Assembly (NCBI GenBank): GCA_907165275.2
Contig: OU015660.1
Coordinates: forward strand, 4,652,501 to 4,716,500
DNA length: 64,000 nucleotides
Source of the DNA: Zygaena filipendulae
Lineage: Eukaryota; Arthropoda; Insecta; Lepidoptera; Zygaenidae
Reading direction: 5' to 3'
Shown: in pieces, positions 32,701-42,995 of the stretch
Numbering within the stretch: position 1 is the stretch's first letter
Layout of the letters: the number at the start of each line of letters is the position of its first letter
Program-made: the position numbers and the translations under genes
Notes under the pieces: generated by a model
What the model saw: the letters and a program-made list of their open reading frames with translations, nothing else
What the model was told of the DNA's origin: nothing
Database searches by the model: none

Positions 32701-33661
32701 GTAAGTATATTGAGGTTTTATACAAGTGAATTGTTTAGTTATATATTAGACATCAACGAGTTTCCTTTCTTTAGTGTAACTTTATCACATACGTCATGTT
32801 AAACTTAGATCTACAAAGATAAGATAAGTGCTCATGGAGTAATTAACCCCAGTTTTTTTAGAAATTCACCAATATTATCTACTAAAATAGGTGAAAACAA
32901 CTTTACTAACCAGGAAGTTAATCCATCATCTGATACTAAAAAGAGTTTCTTGCTCAACAAACTTTTGTTTCATATAAAACTACGCGCGGCCGTAAATGCG
33001 TAGAACGCCGGATTGCCTCCACAACTTAAGTGCCGCTTGGATTAGAAGCGGCCGCTATTCATAGTCATTCAAGTAATTCTGACCTAATAAATAATTTAAA
33101 AAAGCCCAGGTTTGCATTAAATAATAAATTTTATGAAATTAAGAAAATGACATTTAAATTGTGTATCTGTTGATGTTAGTGTGGTTTAAGGATGTTATTA
33201 TTATTGTTTGATCATCAGTAAACTCAACTATGAATAAGTCCCCTAGGCGCCACCTACAGCGAGCTTACAAAGACCCCTCTAATCGCCCTCCCCCCACCTA
33301 GCCTCCCCCCACACCCGCACCCTCGGAAAAGCGTGACGACCCACAAATATAATTTTAGGTAAAAGTTTTCTACCGATGCGATGGGTAGATAATAGCCTAC
33401 TGTTTTAGGCGCATTACTTTGCATCACATTAATAGATAAAAGGGCCATCGCACAGGTAAACTGACTTGTTACTTTTGCGTACGTTCAGGGAATGGATGTT
33501 AAGGAAAAAGGTCGTAACGACCAGAGTGGACACTCCGGGAATAGGACCTAACGTACCTGAAGGGCCTGACAAAAGTACCAAAAGTTTATTAGGTGTTCCT
33601 CGCGGTTCTGTTTGATATAATGGGCAAGATGACTCGTAATCGTTAGTAATCGTTAGTAAAC
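32701..33661. other. Proximal first-intron candidate sequence
   Basis: Contains a GC-rich pair of GCGGCCG clusters at 32,988-33,055 and a C-rich tract at 33,240-33,345. The latter includes a CTCF-like word listed separately. No ORF is credible; the 64-codon minus frame at 33,254-33,448 is compositional. Confidence 0.35.
33243..33260 (-). promoter_or_regulatory. CTCF-like binding site near the promoter candidate
   Basis: AGGCGCCACCTAC on the plus strand reads GTAGGTGGCGCCT on the minus strand, close to the AGGTGGCGC core of insect CTCF sites. It sits about 1 kb downstream of the promoter candidate within a C-rich patch. Confidence 0.3.
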
Positions 33662-33918
33662 CGAAATTCTATTCAGTCCATCAGTTAGTAAAAAAATAAT
33701 AGACACGTATCTTTTCCATTTTTCAAATTATTGTAAAATATTTAGATAAAACGTGTTTAAGTTCAGGAGTGGGAGTGTACCTAGGCGTGACGTCACACGG
33801 AATTTCAACTCAATGTTTCGCCATTATTTTTTGATTAGGTTGATTAGGTACGTAAAAAAGAAAAAAATACGTGTTAAATATTTTTTTATTAATCTATAAA
33901 ATGGACTAAATAGAAAAT
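33662..33918. mobile_element. MITE, diverged copy of the 11.5-kb family
   Basis: Shares CAGTCCATCAGTTAG and ACACGTAT near the left end, the CGTGACGTCACAC then GGAATTTCAACTCAAT core, and TACGTAAAAAAGAAAAAAATA followed by a GGACTAAAT right end with the 11,499-11,826 copy. It is shorter and more eroded. There is no ORF. It probably lies in the first intron of the gene inferred at 32.2 kb. Confidence 0.6.
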
Positions 33919-35280
33919 TAGAAAAATTTAGTTATCTAGCCCATTTTGTCCATCAAAATCCATCGAGACACGTGCTTGAGATATAAACATTCAAATTTTT
34001 GAACATGTAGGTACTTCACACGTTTATAATATATAATAAATATATAATATGGGCAGGAAGTAAGTTGGGAAAAAAATATTTATAACCACCTACTAAAAAT
34101 AGTGCAGATATATACAGTATTTATTTAAAACTAAATTGAAATAATCTTAAACGACAACAAATATGATGGTCATAGACAACGTACAAGAGTGACAAAACCG
34201 ACAGAAGTAGGACGCCGCTGGCAAAATTGCGACGCACTTTTTATTTCGTCCTGCACATAAAGCTTTTTTGCTTCTTTATTTTCATTTCAACGGCAACTTG
34301 CACTGTAGCGGGATATCTATTTTTGTTTATTTCACTCTACCATTACTTTTTTCATTCTCTTTTTCAATTTCGCTGCGATCGACGCGGGGCTGAGCGGAAC
34401 GTAGACGAATCTCATTTTAAATTGAATTCTGTCTCCACTTTGCATTTTTCCTCGGCATTCCTAAAGTAACGATTCTAATTGGCATTATTTGCATACGATT
34501 CCCTATTGTTCGGATTGATTAGGACCGTTAGTTTGTTACGCCATAGAGAAAAATAATGATACGGAACCTGTGTAAATAATCGATACGGTTGCGTGATATC
34601 ATCGTCTTGGTAGGGCACGAAAAAGCTTTTTGCAAATTACTTCGCTTAAGTAGAGCTAAGCGTATTAAAACACACCTAATTTATCAATACTTACTTGCAT
34701 ATATTTACTTATGATCTTATGAGCGTATTTATATATCAAGCAATTTAAGAAAAGATACATAGTAATATAGTTAATATTTTTAGAAAAGGTAGATACTTAT
34801 TTGACGTAGATGAATAAATAATACGTGTCTGATGGAGGCGGTTCTGTGTTTGACTGTGTCTATGTTTTTACTGACATGATTGTGCCCGTAACCCGTTGCA
34901 TCGTCGACCTACGCGTTGTAAGTAGGTACTTATAGTCAATGATAGTGAGTCGGAGCCAATGTTGGGTTGCTGAATATGTATGCGAGCAGGTGCGCCCAAC
35001 GTATATGATTAACTGGGTGCCTCAGACGATTGTTGTATCAAACGGACATCGATGATTTTATCGATGTGTACGTGTTTGGTGTCAGTATTGATACTACCAA
35101 AATTGAACATTATTCAGTGGTCGTTGATTGTAATTAACAAGAAAATAAATGGTTTTTATAACTAAAGTCGTGAAAGCAGATAAAATAGTATTTTTTACGC
35201 TCAAAATCGAAGTTCAGTTCAGACAGTAGTCGGTCATAACACGAAAAATACTACCTTTTAAAGGCTAAAACGTTATTACA
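33919..35280. other. Non-coding
   Basis: AT-rich with short frames. An 80-codon frame at 34,227-34,469 is Phe/Ser/Leu-rich and unrecognised. Nothing else noted. Confidence 0.45.
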
Positions 35281-35440
35281 TGTTAATGCCTGCGGTTTCA
35301 CCTACGAAGTTTCGAGATTCCCTCGAAAAAAATTGGTTGCAAAGAAATAAAATTTGTCCGAATGATTCTCAGAGACATAAACTACATGAATATTGAGTTC
35401 CATCAAACTCAACAAAAATTGTGAAAAAATATGTTTTGAC
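35281..35440 (-). mobile_element. Eroded Lep1-like Helitron fragment
   Basis: GCCTGCGGTTTCACCTACG is a decayed version of the GC palindrome end, followed by a TTTCGAGATTCCCTCG block and a CTCAGAGACATAAAC stretch matching the interior of other copies. CTAG is lost and the far terminus is not recognisable. Confidence 0.45.
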
Positions 35441-37503
35441 TTTCTTCAGGGTATGATAATGCCCTGCACCGTGACGAATAAAAAAAGTTTAAGACGCACA
35501 ACTCTGTCACAGTAAATTATATGTATAACGAAAAAATTATACCTAGGTCTTTAAAATAACTATCAATTAATTAAATGAGAAATCATTGCAATTTTTTTAC
35601 AATTTTATCAGACACAATGACCAAAATCAACTCGGATCGTATCCTTTCTTCAGTTTCCGTTCATTTTAGTTGATTATATTTTTAATTAAGTAATTAAGTA
35701 TGTACTATGGACAACATGTTCCGTCTCGGATGTAGGCAACGTCGTTTTCCGATCCGATAAAAAACATTAAAAATAAAGTATAAGGTCAGTATAAGTAGCT
35801 AAGTATTCACTAATCGTGGCATTAATCCACGAACGTTCCAAAGAAACTCGTTCCGTTTTAACAGTTAGAGTCGTTTCCGATGTGACCGACACCAATTGTC
35901 TCGGTCGCAGCGTACGTGGCCATAGGCACCCGCCACACGTGGTCGATGCTGTAGGTTTTTAATTCAGATAATATAAGCAAGTGGATGTTATTATGTTGGT
36001 AAATTATGTTAATGAAGAGCACTCACACGCAGCTTAAGACGGTTAAAACCATAATAAAGAACTTTTTGAGCCATTAATCTTTTAATTAGGGTTGCCAAAC
36101 GTAGTGCACGGATTTCCGGAAAATTTTCTATCAAAAAGCGAGACGTGGCTAAATAAAGCGGACCCAGTTGTCGAAGGAAGGCGATAAATACTGTAAAGTG
36201 AACAGTTTGAAATCAGGTTTAGATATCGCATTAAAAAGTTTTTAGAATCTATGCTGAACGCGGTGCAATTTTTTTTGTAAGGTGCTAACGTTTCCAGACG
36301 CGCATAACAATCAGCCAAAGTTTCATCATAAGCGTCCGCTTATGTATATTTTTTGTTAGATTAATAAATTACGAATGTAATGAATCTAAAGCTAGGTGGA
36401 ATGCTATAGCAAATTAATCTCATGATAACCAGTTTTTAAGATAGATCACTGCTATTTTGTGTTTACTGCCCACCTAAGCTTACCTACTAATAATATCTTT
36501 GAGAAAAATAACAACAGAATTAATCTTTTTAATTAGTTAAGAATTTTACCATGATTTAAAAGCACTTATCTTTAGTACCTATACAAATTGATTTTAAGGT
36601 AAGTAATTAGAATTTATGGGTTTGAAGTTGGTTTATTTTTCTACTCCTTTATATTTCTTCTGCTCTGTGCTTCTTATAAATATACGTATTTATTTAGAAC
36701 AACAACCTAGTAGCTCAAAGTGCTATGAGGCGTAATATTTATAATTTTTTTAAAAATATCTGTATTTAACAATGACCAGGCACTTATCATTCATGGAAAA
36801 GGGATTAGCAATCTACTATGTTTTGCCACCAAAAGATTCTGTTGCCCTTGATTATTATTTTTGCAATTTTGCTAAGGCATTATATCTAATATCGGTAGTT
36901 AGACGTCGTTCGACTTATGATTCAGTCAATAAATAATTTGTTAGCTTGCGATAACTGGCAGACGAATTGCCGCTTTTTTCAATTTTAACATAACAGCAGG
37001 TGCTTGAGCAGAAATTATTAAAAAAAAGTTTGGAATCGCTAAATTATAATATTTGCATAATATAGTCTTATATTCGGTAGCAATGTTTCGTAATAAATGT
37101 AAATTAAACTTATTTTTTGTTAGTTAAATAAAAACAGTTGTCTAATAAATAACAATATACCGGTCCATAACAACTTTTTGTCGGTTCCAAGTCTAATCTT
37201 GCGTTCGGAGCTAATTAAACATACCATTACAATACCTATTAATATTTTTTGTTTCGAAATACGATAAGTCAACTAGATTAAGTTATTTTTTTCTTAATCA
37301 CAAGGATTTTTCCAAAAACGGAAGTCTTTACCGTCGTTCTCACGATGCACGCACTAAGCAAATGGTGTAAACAATCTAAAATCTCAGAGATTTATTTGAA
37401 TACCAAACAAGAAACTAGTGTCGTAAAATAATCTAGAGCGTTCAATTTCAGCAACAAGTCTAAGCGACGTTGCGGCGGTGGCAGTGCGTTTCCTACACGA
37501 GTA
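35441..37503. other. Non-coding
   Basis: AT-rich. A GC-richer patch at 35,860-35,955 is unexplained. At 36,090-36,190 an AGGGTTGCCAAAC...GGATTTCCGGAAAATTTTC stretch looks like part of an interspersed repeat, but I cannot place it. No convincing gene. Confidence 0.4.
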
Positions 37504-37717
37504 AATAGCTGATTCCCGTGGTTTCACCGGCGTCAATTTTAGAGTTTCCGCGGGAATTCCGAGATAAAGGTACCCTATGACATTTGCTGCACCCCTGACA
37601 ACTTGTATACAAAATTTCATGATGATCCGTTTAACAGTTAAGGCGTGAAAAGTATACTTATAAACAGACAAACAGACAGGGTTTCTTCCGCATTTATATA
37701 TGATATTATAGTGCGGA
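37504..37717 (-). mobile_element. Lep1-like Helitron
   Basis: The CTAG end is mutated (TAGCTG), but the palindrome, the TTCCGCGGGAATTCCGAG block, the GACAACTTGTATACAAAATT block and AAACAGACAAACAGACAG are preserved. It ends GCGGA|T at 37,717. An accidental 122-codon minus-strand frame runs across it. Confidence 0.65.
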
Positions 37718-38487
37718 TAGGAACGATGCGTATTAAGAAAGAACGTTAGCATTGGTTGCGTTTATAACAATCTCAGTTCCTAGACATTTCAAAGACCCTC
37801 GACTTTTCGTGTTTACAATAAATATTACTGGTTGATTGTAAGGGTTTCATTTAACGAAAGGATAAATTATTATTAACTATTATTAACTATTTTCTAGGTG
37901 CTTAGGATATCTAATTAAAAAAAGAGAGTTATTTCACCAGAAAGTGACGCACAACGCGACATTTGTACGCGGCTTATTTCTGATTTTTCGTTTCAGATTG
38001 CTTAAATAGACTGGGATTTATGGACGGTCGGAGTGCTATTTCCGTCGGATGAGTTCGAGTGGAGATTTATTTGAATTTGAAACACGGCCCAGGACATAGA
38101 AGTCTAAGAAAATTTTAATTGGATTATATTAACTCATTCTGCTCTATTGTGAAGAGAAGCTTGGGTTTATTTAGACCAAAATACCATGAATAAGTCTCTT
38201 ATTACTAATATCTGTTGACGATTTCAAATGGTATAGGCAAGGTGTAAGTTTGATGTAAGTTTTTGTAAACGGTAAGTACATAAAATAAATTAAGTCATTT
38301 TTCGTTTTTGTATGAAAATACAAAAAAAAGTTGGCTAGCCCGATTCAAGGTAATCTATCTAATAAAGGGGAAAGATTTTTAATTTTTGTTTGATTGTTTT
38401 TAAGATTTGATTTAAAAACTACAGGACCAATTTCAAATATTCTTTCACCATTAGAACCATTACTAATTAGATCATTAGAACATTATC

Positions 38488-38517
38488 CCTGAGTAACCCT
38501 GAGTAACCCTGAGTATA
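38488..38517 (+). repeat. 10-bp tandem repeat, three units
   Basis: CCTGAGTAAC repeated three times, the last unit incomplete (CCTGAGTA). It lies just before a Helitron fragment. Confidence 0.75.
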
Positions 38518-38520
38518 TTG

Positions 38521-38557
38521 TAACCCGGAATTCCCGCAGGAACTCCAAAATTACCGT
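38521..38557 (+). mobile_element. Lep1-like Helitron fragment next to a full copy
   Basis: Thirty-seven bases matching the 3'-proximal CCCGGAATTCCCGCAGGAAC part of the element and ending near where a complete copy begins at 38,562. It may be the remnant of an older copy. Confidence 0.5.
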
Positions 38558-38561
38558 GTTA

Positions 38562-38769
38562 TCCCTACTAAATATTATAAATGTGAAAGTAACTCTGTCT
38601 GTCTGTCTTTCTTTCTGTATGTTACGCTTTCATGCCGTAATGGCTCAATCGATCATCATGAAATTTTGTACATACGTTGTTAGAGATACAGAGAAGGACA
38701 TAGGGTACTTTTTATGCTGGAATTTCAGCGGGAACTCCGAAATTTCCGAAAAACCGCGAGCACAGCTAG
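38562..38769 (+). mobile_element. Lep1-like Helitron, complete termini
   Basis: Begins TCCCTACTAAATATTATAAA after an A and ends CAGCTAG before a T at 38,770, giving the A|T junction expected for Helitron insertion. The internal blocks are in order: CTGTCTGTCT, TTACGCTTTCATGCCG, CATGAAATTTTGTACATACG and GGGAACTCCGAAATTTCC. At about 208 bp it is among the most complete copies. It defines the transcription-style orientation used for all copies here. Confidence 0.8.
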
Positions 38770-39782
38770 TTACAGGTATAATATTAAAAAACTATCAGAG
38801 CCATATGATAAAATTGGTATGAAAATTAGTTTAAGTTGGATAAGATAGCTGCAAGATACACATAATACCAGTAGCAATATAAGCTTAAATAGATACCTAC
38901 TTGAGTTTTTATTGCATCTGGTATTAGGTACCTATATCACGAAAACATTTAAAAGTGAGAAAACGGAGACAGTGTGAAGTTGTTTTAAAACAAAATAAAT
39001 TTGGGGTTTCATAATAAAGCTTTCGACACTGCCTGCCGTTCACAGGATTCGACCTAAACGGGCGTAAATCACAAAGTTCGAAAAAAAAAATACGCCGAAA
39101 TAAAGAACTCACGTGAAAGTTCAAAAATATCAGCCGTGAATATAATTATGAGAGAGAACTCCCGCTGTTTTCCGGACTTTTGAACACCTTACTACTTATA
39201 TTTGTTTTTAGTCGAAACTAAAGATCGAAAACGTTGTGAGAATTGGTACGTTCAATATTATCTTTACGATAACCATTCTCACAATATTTTCACCATATTT
39301 CCACGATAGTTATTCAATTGGGTAGATTTTAGAGATTCATGAGACAGAGTTTGTTGATTTCAAAACACTTTAATTACATCGAGTAACAAAAGTAGGTGAT
39401 ACAAAGAGGAATCTCTTTGAGTTATAAATAAAAGATAACCTCAAAAGTCCTACCTGCGAAGAGACTTTTGTCTATGAATTGCAAATACCATCCAAAGTGA
39501 CGGTATATAAAATAGTATCAAAGTTTAGGCTGGTTCATATCCATTTTCTTAGGTGGTTAGGTACCTACCTAAGTGAAAAGGAACACCATACTGAAAACTT
39601 TTTTGAGCGGTAAAATAACTTTTAAAACGAATTAGGAAAGTCGCAGGATGTTCGATATTTTAATTTGTGTACTTAAAGATGTAATAAAGTTAAAAAATAT
39701 TAAAAAAAATTAAGGCGTAAATGTAGTTACGAACACATTCAACCTTCATTATAATTTCACCATTATTTATGCGAAATAAAAA
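38770..39782. other. Non-coding
   Basis: AT-rich sequence with A-tracts; no recognised element or gene. Confidence 0.45.
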
Positions 39783-39944
39783 AAAAACGGACTCTAGAGT
39801 GCGAGTCGGTTTCGCCCACCGGGGTTCTGTACAAATTTGTAGGTATAAGCAATTCAGAAATTGAGTCTCGAAATTGAGTTTCCAAAACCTATTATTTTAT
39901 TATGATTTAATCGATTTTAGATCTTAAGTCACCCCTATATCTAC

Positions 39945-40450
39945 CTGTGGGACCTGGACGATGACACCATTGGAGGGAAGCCGGAGGATTTGTGTCAGCC
40001 AATGTCCCCCCCTGTTTGCTTGAGCCGCCGGATCTAAAGAGGTCAGATGGGAAGAGACTCTGGTGCCATGAAGGAACAGCAAGTGCCTGGTTTGGAATGC
40101 TACTTGCGTCAGCACAGTAGGCACCAGCCACTTGAATTGTTCTACCCTCTTTCCAGCAGCTGCCGCAGAAGATATTCCGAACAGAAAGCGGCTTAATTAC
40201 GCGGCGTTGGAGCCACAATGTAAATTCTTACCGATCGCGGCAGAGACACTCAGCAGCTGGGGCGCGGACGCAAGGAAATTGGTGCGTGAGTTAGGGAACC
40301 GTATTAGGGACTAATGTGGTGACTCCCGTTCCAGCACGTTCCTGATGCAGAGGTTGGCTATTGTTATCCAGCGCGGGAATGCAACCAGTTTCATGCCCAT
40401 CTTTGCACCGGTAACAGTCAGGGGTGGTTTATTTGAGGTTTACGATGAGA
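39945..40450 (+). pseudogene. Decayed retroelement C-terminal domain (RPDG-type motif)
   Basis: Three plus-strand segments in different frames join into one recognisable protein tail. Segment one, about 39,990-40,055, reads CLLEPPDLKRSDGKRLW. Segment two, about 40,080-40,314, contains KCLVWNATCVSTVGTSHL, then AEDIPNRKRLNYAALEPQ, then FLPIAAETLSSWG...LVRELGNRI. After an in-frame stop the same frame continues with STFLMQRLAIVIQRGNATSF. From memory, the order E-P-x-L-x-R-x-D-G-K-R, then L-V-W-(D/N)-A-T-C-V, then F-x-P-x-A-x-E-T-L, then Q-R-L-x-(I/V)-x-I-Q-R-G-N-A is a conserved C-terminal region of certain retroelement polymerases. The R-x-D-G and V-W-(D/N) pair resembles a PD-(D/E)xK nuclease core, but that is my inference. 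At least one frameshift and one stop make it dead. Confidence 0.6.
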
Positions 40451-40520
40451 CTGTCAATCTATATATTGTAACTAATCGCGTTATTTTAACTTAATTAGGA
40501 AAGTTTCATGTTATTAGTAA

Positions 40521-40561
40521 CTAGCTGACCCCCGCGGTTTCAATGTATAATACTATTAGGA
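40521..40561 (-). mobile_element. 41-bp mini-Helitron retaining both ends
   Basis: CTAG (40,521-40,524) with its GC-rich CCCCCGCGGTTTCA neighbour is joined directly to TATAATACTATTAGGA, the opposite terminus, and is flanked by A and T. Nearly all of the interior is missing. Confidence 0.6.
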
Positions 40562-40982
40562 TCTAATTAATGATTTCATCAAAAATTAATTACAAATTAA
40601 ATTAAATAATTTTCAGACTTTTATATTTTTAGATGTAGTAGGTACCTAACTAGTAACTACCTACTTATATATTTTTCAGATATTAGTATAGACTAATATA
40701 CTACAAATAGGTAAAGAGAAAAATCTGAAAAAATATAATCGTATAAGACCATAGTACTTGCCAAATTTCATAGTTCTAGGTCAACGGAAAGTGCTCTATA
40801 AATTTTGATAATCTTGAGAGTTTAGAGTGTTTTTTTTACGTTAACTTAGAAGTTTGATTTTTTACAGCTTCAAGTGACTGTAGACCTAAGTATATGATTC
40901 TAATTTTAACTCGATACCTTCATGCATTTCAGAGAGAAAGGGTCTTGACAGACAGACAGACGGACAACAAAGTGCTCCTATA

Positions 40983-41017
40983 AGGGTTCCGTTTTTTTTT
41001 TTGGTGTACGGAACCCT
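40983..41017 (+). repeat. Terminal hairpin of the interspersed repeat
   Basis: AGGGTTCCGT and ACGGAACCCT form a perfect 10-bp stem across a T-rich loop of 15 bases. The reverse-oriented copy at 48.15 kb has a decayed version of the same hairpin. Confidence 0.75.
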
Positions 41018-41496
41018 AGAAATATACAATTACAAAAGTAACCAAAATAACAATAGACGTGCAGTAGACAGACTTTTGGCTATAATAATAACTACTTGAT
41101 TACAATCGCTTGATTAAAATTATGTTAATTAAAAATAAGTACGAAATACCGACCTGAAAATAATCTTATGGAAAAATCACCTCAACGCTAGTACCCTTAT
41201 AAAACTAAGTATTAGTACAGTACATGTTTAACCTACATGTAAAAAATATATCTATGAAATATTGCGGAAGATGGTATCGCGTCGAAGTACTCGCAACCTA
41301 TGTATATAATGGAACGAATTCTTATTTATACTATTGTTACTATGAGAAATGATATAAGTATTAAGTACACGAATGAAGTAGCTATAAGAAAAAACAGGTT
41401 TACCTACAACTATCTAGTAAGTGGAGGTGGAGATTTGTATCGCTACGAAAGATAATATTAAGTACCTATATTGGTACCTAATTTAATTATTCGTTA

Positions 41497-41682
41497 CTAG
41501 CTGTTCCGCGTGGTTTCACCCGAATTAATTTCTTAGTTCTCGTGAGGATTCCGCGATAAGACTTCCCTAATACTTTACTGTACCCTTGACAACATGTATG
41601 GAATATGTCATAATGTCGCTACAGTGGTTAGACCCGAAAGCGTAACAAACAAACTTACATTCGCATTTATTATATTGGCTAG
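41497..41682 (-). mobile_element. Lep1-like Helitron
   Basis: CTAG at 41,497-41,500 after A; palindrome partly mutated (TTCCGCGTGGTTTCACCCG); GACAACATGTATGGAATATG and CGTAACAAACAAAC blocks; terminus ATTATATTGGC is degenerate, so the far end is approximate. Confidence 0.6.
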
Positions 41683-42794
41683 GTTTACTAAATTTATATT
41701 ACATGATGTATACCATACTGACGTCATGTACGAGTATTAAGAAAAGATTACGCTTTACCTACCTACACTAACAATAAGCAAAGAAGTAAAACTGTTCTAA
41801 TGCGAACTACCTATTTTAATGCATTTGCTAAAAGCTTCGCAAGTTTTCTCTTTGAAAAAAAGAAACGCTCAGACCGGAAAGAAAGCAAAGGCAATAGACT
41901 TCAGGTTCCTTGAGACTTAAGTTAAATATCCATTTAAATCTTCGATGTCGGGACGACACCACGCGGGAATTTAGCGCTTAAAGCGCTCCGTGTCAGTTAT
42001 TTGTGACAAAAATCTTATCTACGTAGAGGTATAATATTTAAATGAATTTTATAAACCTATATATTTAAATATTTGTTTATCTAGATTAAGGATAACGCTA
42101 CTTTGAAAGGCTTAAATTGACAAGAAAAATGACGGAAATTTTCTTTCATGCTTGAATACTTTCTACACCATGCAGCTATTAATTCTGTTAAGTAGATATG
42201 TAGGTATACCTGTTGTTTTACTGAAATATTATAATTTCAAAAAGCGCGTTTACCGCTGCAAATGTTTTGGCATAGGGAAAGCGCATCAAGCGACAACGCG
42301 CGATACTCACCTACCTAACAGTACATAGCTCCGTCGACGACGGCACTAAATCAATACGAGCCATCACGCCCCCTCCCCGGCCCTACCTCACACCCCACAG
42401 CCCTGCTCAAGCCGCTGCTTTCCCGCCGAAAGCAGCCACCACCCTTGAAAAGCTCGTGAGCTGAGCTCCTACTTCTGTTCGGCTTTTGTGGACGTGTAGC
42501 CAGAGTGAAACGTCTTGGGATTTGTCCGACTACTTTTAAATTGACAGTACGAAATTTGAAAATCTTATTTTGTCCAACTAAAAAGCTAGCAAAACAAACG
42601 CTGTATTTTTTTAATACTAATAATGTTTTGGTTTTCCCTTATAAATTTTTTAATCGTTATCATGGAATATATGTATAAAATTGATAGGACAAATCAAATT
42701 AATAATTTTAAGATAATAAAGGCTCCTATAAATATGGTTAGATATTTATGATATGCTATGTAAGGTTCGGCATGACTTATTTTCATCCTAACTA
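41683..42794. other. Non-coding with one GC-rich regulatory-looking patch
   Basis: Mostly AT-rich. The patch at 42,340-42,480 is C-rich and contains the E2F-like palindrome listed separately. No ORF. Confidence 0.4.
42414..42436. promoter_or_regulatory. E2F-like site inside a perfect hairpin
   Basis: TTTCCCGCC (42,419-42,427) matches the E2F consensus TTTSSCGC. It is embedded in a perfect 9-bp inverted repeat, GCTGCTTTC (42,414-42,422) and GAAAGCAGC (42,428-42,436), with a 5-base loop. The surrounding 140 bp are C-rich. The function is a guess. Confidence 0.25.
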
Positions 42795-42995
42795 TCCTAA
42801 CAAATATTATAAATCCGAATGTGACCTTGTCTACTATATTTTGTTCGTTAGTTAGCTTTAACTAGGTACTCAACCGATCGTCAAGAAACTTTGCATACAC
42901 GTTGTCAGAGGCACAAAAAAGGACATAAGCTATTATTTATCCGAATCAAAGCAGATACTCCGAAATAAATGCTGGTAAAGTCACAGGGAAAAGCT
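42795..42995 (+). mobile_element. Lep1-like Helitron, eroded
   Basis: Starts TCCTAACAAATATTATAAAT after an A. It keeps ACCGATCGTCAAGAAACTTT, GCATACACGTTGTCAGAGG and ACTCCGAAATAAATGC, and ends in a degenerate AAAGCT|T instead of GCTAG|T. The 3' palindrome is weak. Confidence 0.6.

Larger units (their letters stand above)
39783..41021 (+). mobile_element. Interspersed repeat split by later insertions
   Basis: The left piece (39,783-39,835) carries GAGTGCGAGTCGG followed by a degenerate GGGTTCTGTAC. The right piece (about 40,755-41,021) carries TTGACAGACAGACAGACGG, ACAACAAAGTGCTCCTATAA and a closing hairpin in which AGGGTTCCGT (40,983-40,992) pairs with ACGGAACCCT (41,008-41,017). Both are parts of one common lepidopteran repeat in the same orientation. 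Between them lie a retroelement remnant (39,945-40,450) and a mini-Helitron (40,521-40,561). The two pieces could instead be independent copies. Confidence 0.5.

Noticed and set aside
37384..37752. 122-codon minus-strand protein
   Set aside because: It spans an entire Lep1-like Helitron; the openness is accidental.
39907..40218. 103-codon minus-strand protein
   Set aside because: Antisense shadow of the decayed retroelement tail whose motifs are on the plus strand.
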